From the NCBI GenBank assembly GCA_003501565.1, contig DNPC01000145.1, positions 1,097 through 8,421 on the forward strand: a stretch of DNA of 7,325 bases, in the 5' to 3' direction. The position numbers were made by a program, and so were the translations under genes. Under the pieces are notes generated by a model that ran no database searches, was not told where the DNA came from, and worked only from the letters and a program-made list of their open reading frames with translations. The stretch is from Planctomycetaceae bacterium. Lineage in GTDB: Bacteria > Planctomycetota > Planctomycetia > Pirellulales > Pirellulaceae. This document shows, in pieces, positions 6,873 through 7,325 of this stretch (its first letter is position 1; each line of letters starts with the position of its first letter).

Positions 6873-6880
6873 CTGTAAGC

Positions 6881-7201
6881 ATGGCTAGTCGCGCAACTGC
6901 TGTGAAAACGAAACCCAAGAGAAAGACAGCCGCACCCAAGAAGGCAACTGCAAAAGCAGAACCGGCTCCCATGGAAGCAACAGAAACCGTTGTCAAGAAG
7001 ACGGCCACCAAAGCAAAACGGACGAAAGCTAAGACGGAAAGCCGCACTCGAATCTATTGGGCGGTATTTAACCAGAATCTGAAACGAGTTGCAGTTTTCG
7101 AGTTCGACCAAAAAGTAGAAGCCGAAAAACGAGCTGCCAAGTTGACGAGCTCCTCGGGTGAAGATCATTTTATTCAGAAGCTGAAGGTCGCGGCGGCATA
7201 G
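6881..7201 (+). CDS. Small lysine-rich histone-H1-like protein with conserved-looking C-terminal domain
   Basis: A 106-residue cytoplasmic protein in two parts. Residues 1-52 are rich in Lys, Ala, Thr and Pro, with 13 Lys and repeated PKK, KKTATKAKR and similar runs. This resembles histone H1 tails and bacterial H1-like or HU-tail sequences, so nucleic acid binding is likely. Residues about 55-103 form a compact domain: RIYWAVFNQNLKRVAVFEFD, then a likely helix (QKVEAEKRAAKLTSS), then DHFIQKLKVA, giving a strand-strand-helix-strand pattern. I recall similar short proteins with a YWGVFNQ-like motif in planctomycetes, but no function or family name. It stands apart from the phosphatase genes by 457 bases with its own candidate promoter. 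It could be nucleoid-associated or could bind RNA; the C-terminal domain may mediate self-association. Confidence 0.85.
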   Translation: MASRATAVKTKPKRKTAAPKKATAKAEPAPMEATETVVKKTATKAKRTKAKTESRTRIYWAVFNQNLKRVAVFEFDQKVEAEKRAAKLTSSSGEDHFIQKLKVAAA

Positions 7202-7217
7202 GTTCTGCCGTCTGGCA

Positions 7218-7242
7218 CTTGACTCCGCTTTCGGGGTTCAGG
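7218..7242 (+). terminator. Imperfect hairpin after basic protein gene
   Basis: CTTGACTCCG (7218-7227) pairs with CGGGGTTCAGG (7232-7242) around a CTTT loop, with one bulged T and two T-G pairs. It begins 17 bases after the stop codon. No T run follows, so it is a possible but weak terminator. Confidence 0.35.
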
Positions 7243-7282
7243 TCGGGCAATTTACACTTAGAACCTACCCGAAAACCCATTG

Positions 7283-7325
7283 GCCGATCGGCGTTAGCCG
7301 CGGTTCCCACCCCAACAACCGGGGC
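7283..7325. repeat. Partial palindromic REP-like intergenic element cut by window end
   Basis: The stretch contains a perfect 10-base palindrome GCCGATCGGC (7283-7292). It is followed by GCCGCGGTT (7297-7305), an 11-base spacer, and AACCGGGGC (7317-7325), inverted with one mismatch. The outer right arm would lie beyond the window. From memory, GCGTTAGCCGCGGTT-type palindromes recur between genes in Rhodopirellula-like genomes; that recurrence cannot be seen here. Confidence 0.5.

Larger units (their letters stand above)
6595..6880 (+). other. Non-coding stretch, presumed long 5' leader
   Basis: No supported gene lies here. A 73-residue TTG-started frame at 6455-6676 has no ribosome binding site and no recognisable motif. 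The frame of the downstream gene is open back to TTG 6758 and has an ATG at 6773, but that extension lacks a well-spaced ribosome site and does not resemble the basic protein that follows. Visible structure is a hairpin at 6677-6698, a pyrimidine-rich tract at 6699-6719, and the ribosome binding site at 6867. No known riboswitch was recognised. Confidence 0.4.

Noticed and set aside
6758..6880. N-terminal extension of the basic protein gene (TTG 6758 or ATG 6773)
   Set aside because: No well-spaced Shine-Dalgarno sequence precedes either codon, while GAGGAG lies 8 bases before ATG 6881. The extension also lacks the basic composition.
7293..7325. Integron attC-like site (GTTAGCC with AACAACC)
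   Set aside because: GTTAGCC does not fit the GTTRRRY core, and no integrase or cassette array is present; a REP-like palindrome fits better.

Overview
The window looks like chromosomal DNA from a planctomycete, most likely a member of the Pirellulaceae (Rhodopirellula/Blastopirellula-like). The main evidence is a prepilin-like DUF1559 protein with an H-X9-DG C-terminus, a family hugely expanded in that phylum. It is followed by a small transthyretin-like lipoprotein of the kind often found beside it. Moderate GC content, weak and irregular ribosome binding sites and a short lysine-rich histone-H1-like protein also fit. This placement is from recognised protein families, not from a database search. 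All six supported genes lie on the + strand.

Layout. Bases 1-1016 hold the 3' part of a DUF1559 gene whose first codons lie upstream of the window. A strong intrinsic terminator (about 1091-1132) separates it from a 152-residue lipoprotein gene (1164-1622) that ends in a Glu/Asp-rich tail. After a 169-base gap containing a small perfect hairpin comes a multipass membrane protein of the HTTM / vitamin-K-dependent gamma-carboxylase type (1792-3393). Two exported phosphatase-like genes follow at short spacing. The first is a Tat-exported PhoX/DUF839 protein (3502-4896). The second is a purple-acid-phosphatase-like metallophosphoesterase with an N-terminal Fn3-like domain (4963-6423). Genes 1792-6423 could be one transcript: gaps are 108 and 66 bases and no convincing terminator lies between them.

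Bases 6424-6880 have no supported gene. They carry a perfect AT-rich hairpin, an exact TATAAT box with a poor -35, a second small hairpin followed by a pyrimidine tract, and a good GAGGAG ribosome binding site. That site starts a 106-residue protein (6881-7201) with a lysine/alanine-rich N-terminal half and a compact C-terminal domain. The last about 43 bases hold an incomplete inverted repeat that runs off the window edge and resembles an intergenic REP-like element.

How the genes may work together. The PhoX and metallophosphoesterase genes suggest extracytoplasmic phosphate release from organic phosphates, using different metal centres and different export routes. The gamma-carboxylase-like protein is full length and keeps the lysine that I align with the catalytic lysine of human GGCX. 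Its nearest upstream neighbour is an exported protein with a glutamate-rich end. That makes an enzyme-substrate pairing worth testing, but nothing in the sequence proves it. I did not find a clear new defence, mobile or CRISPR-type system here.
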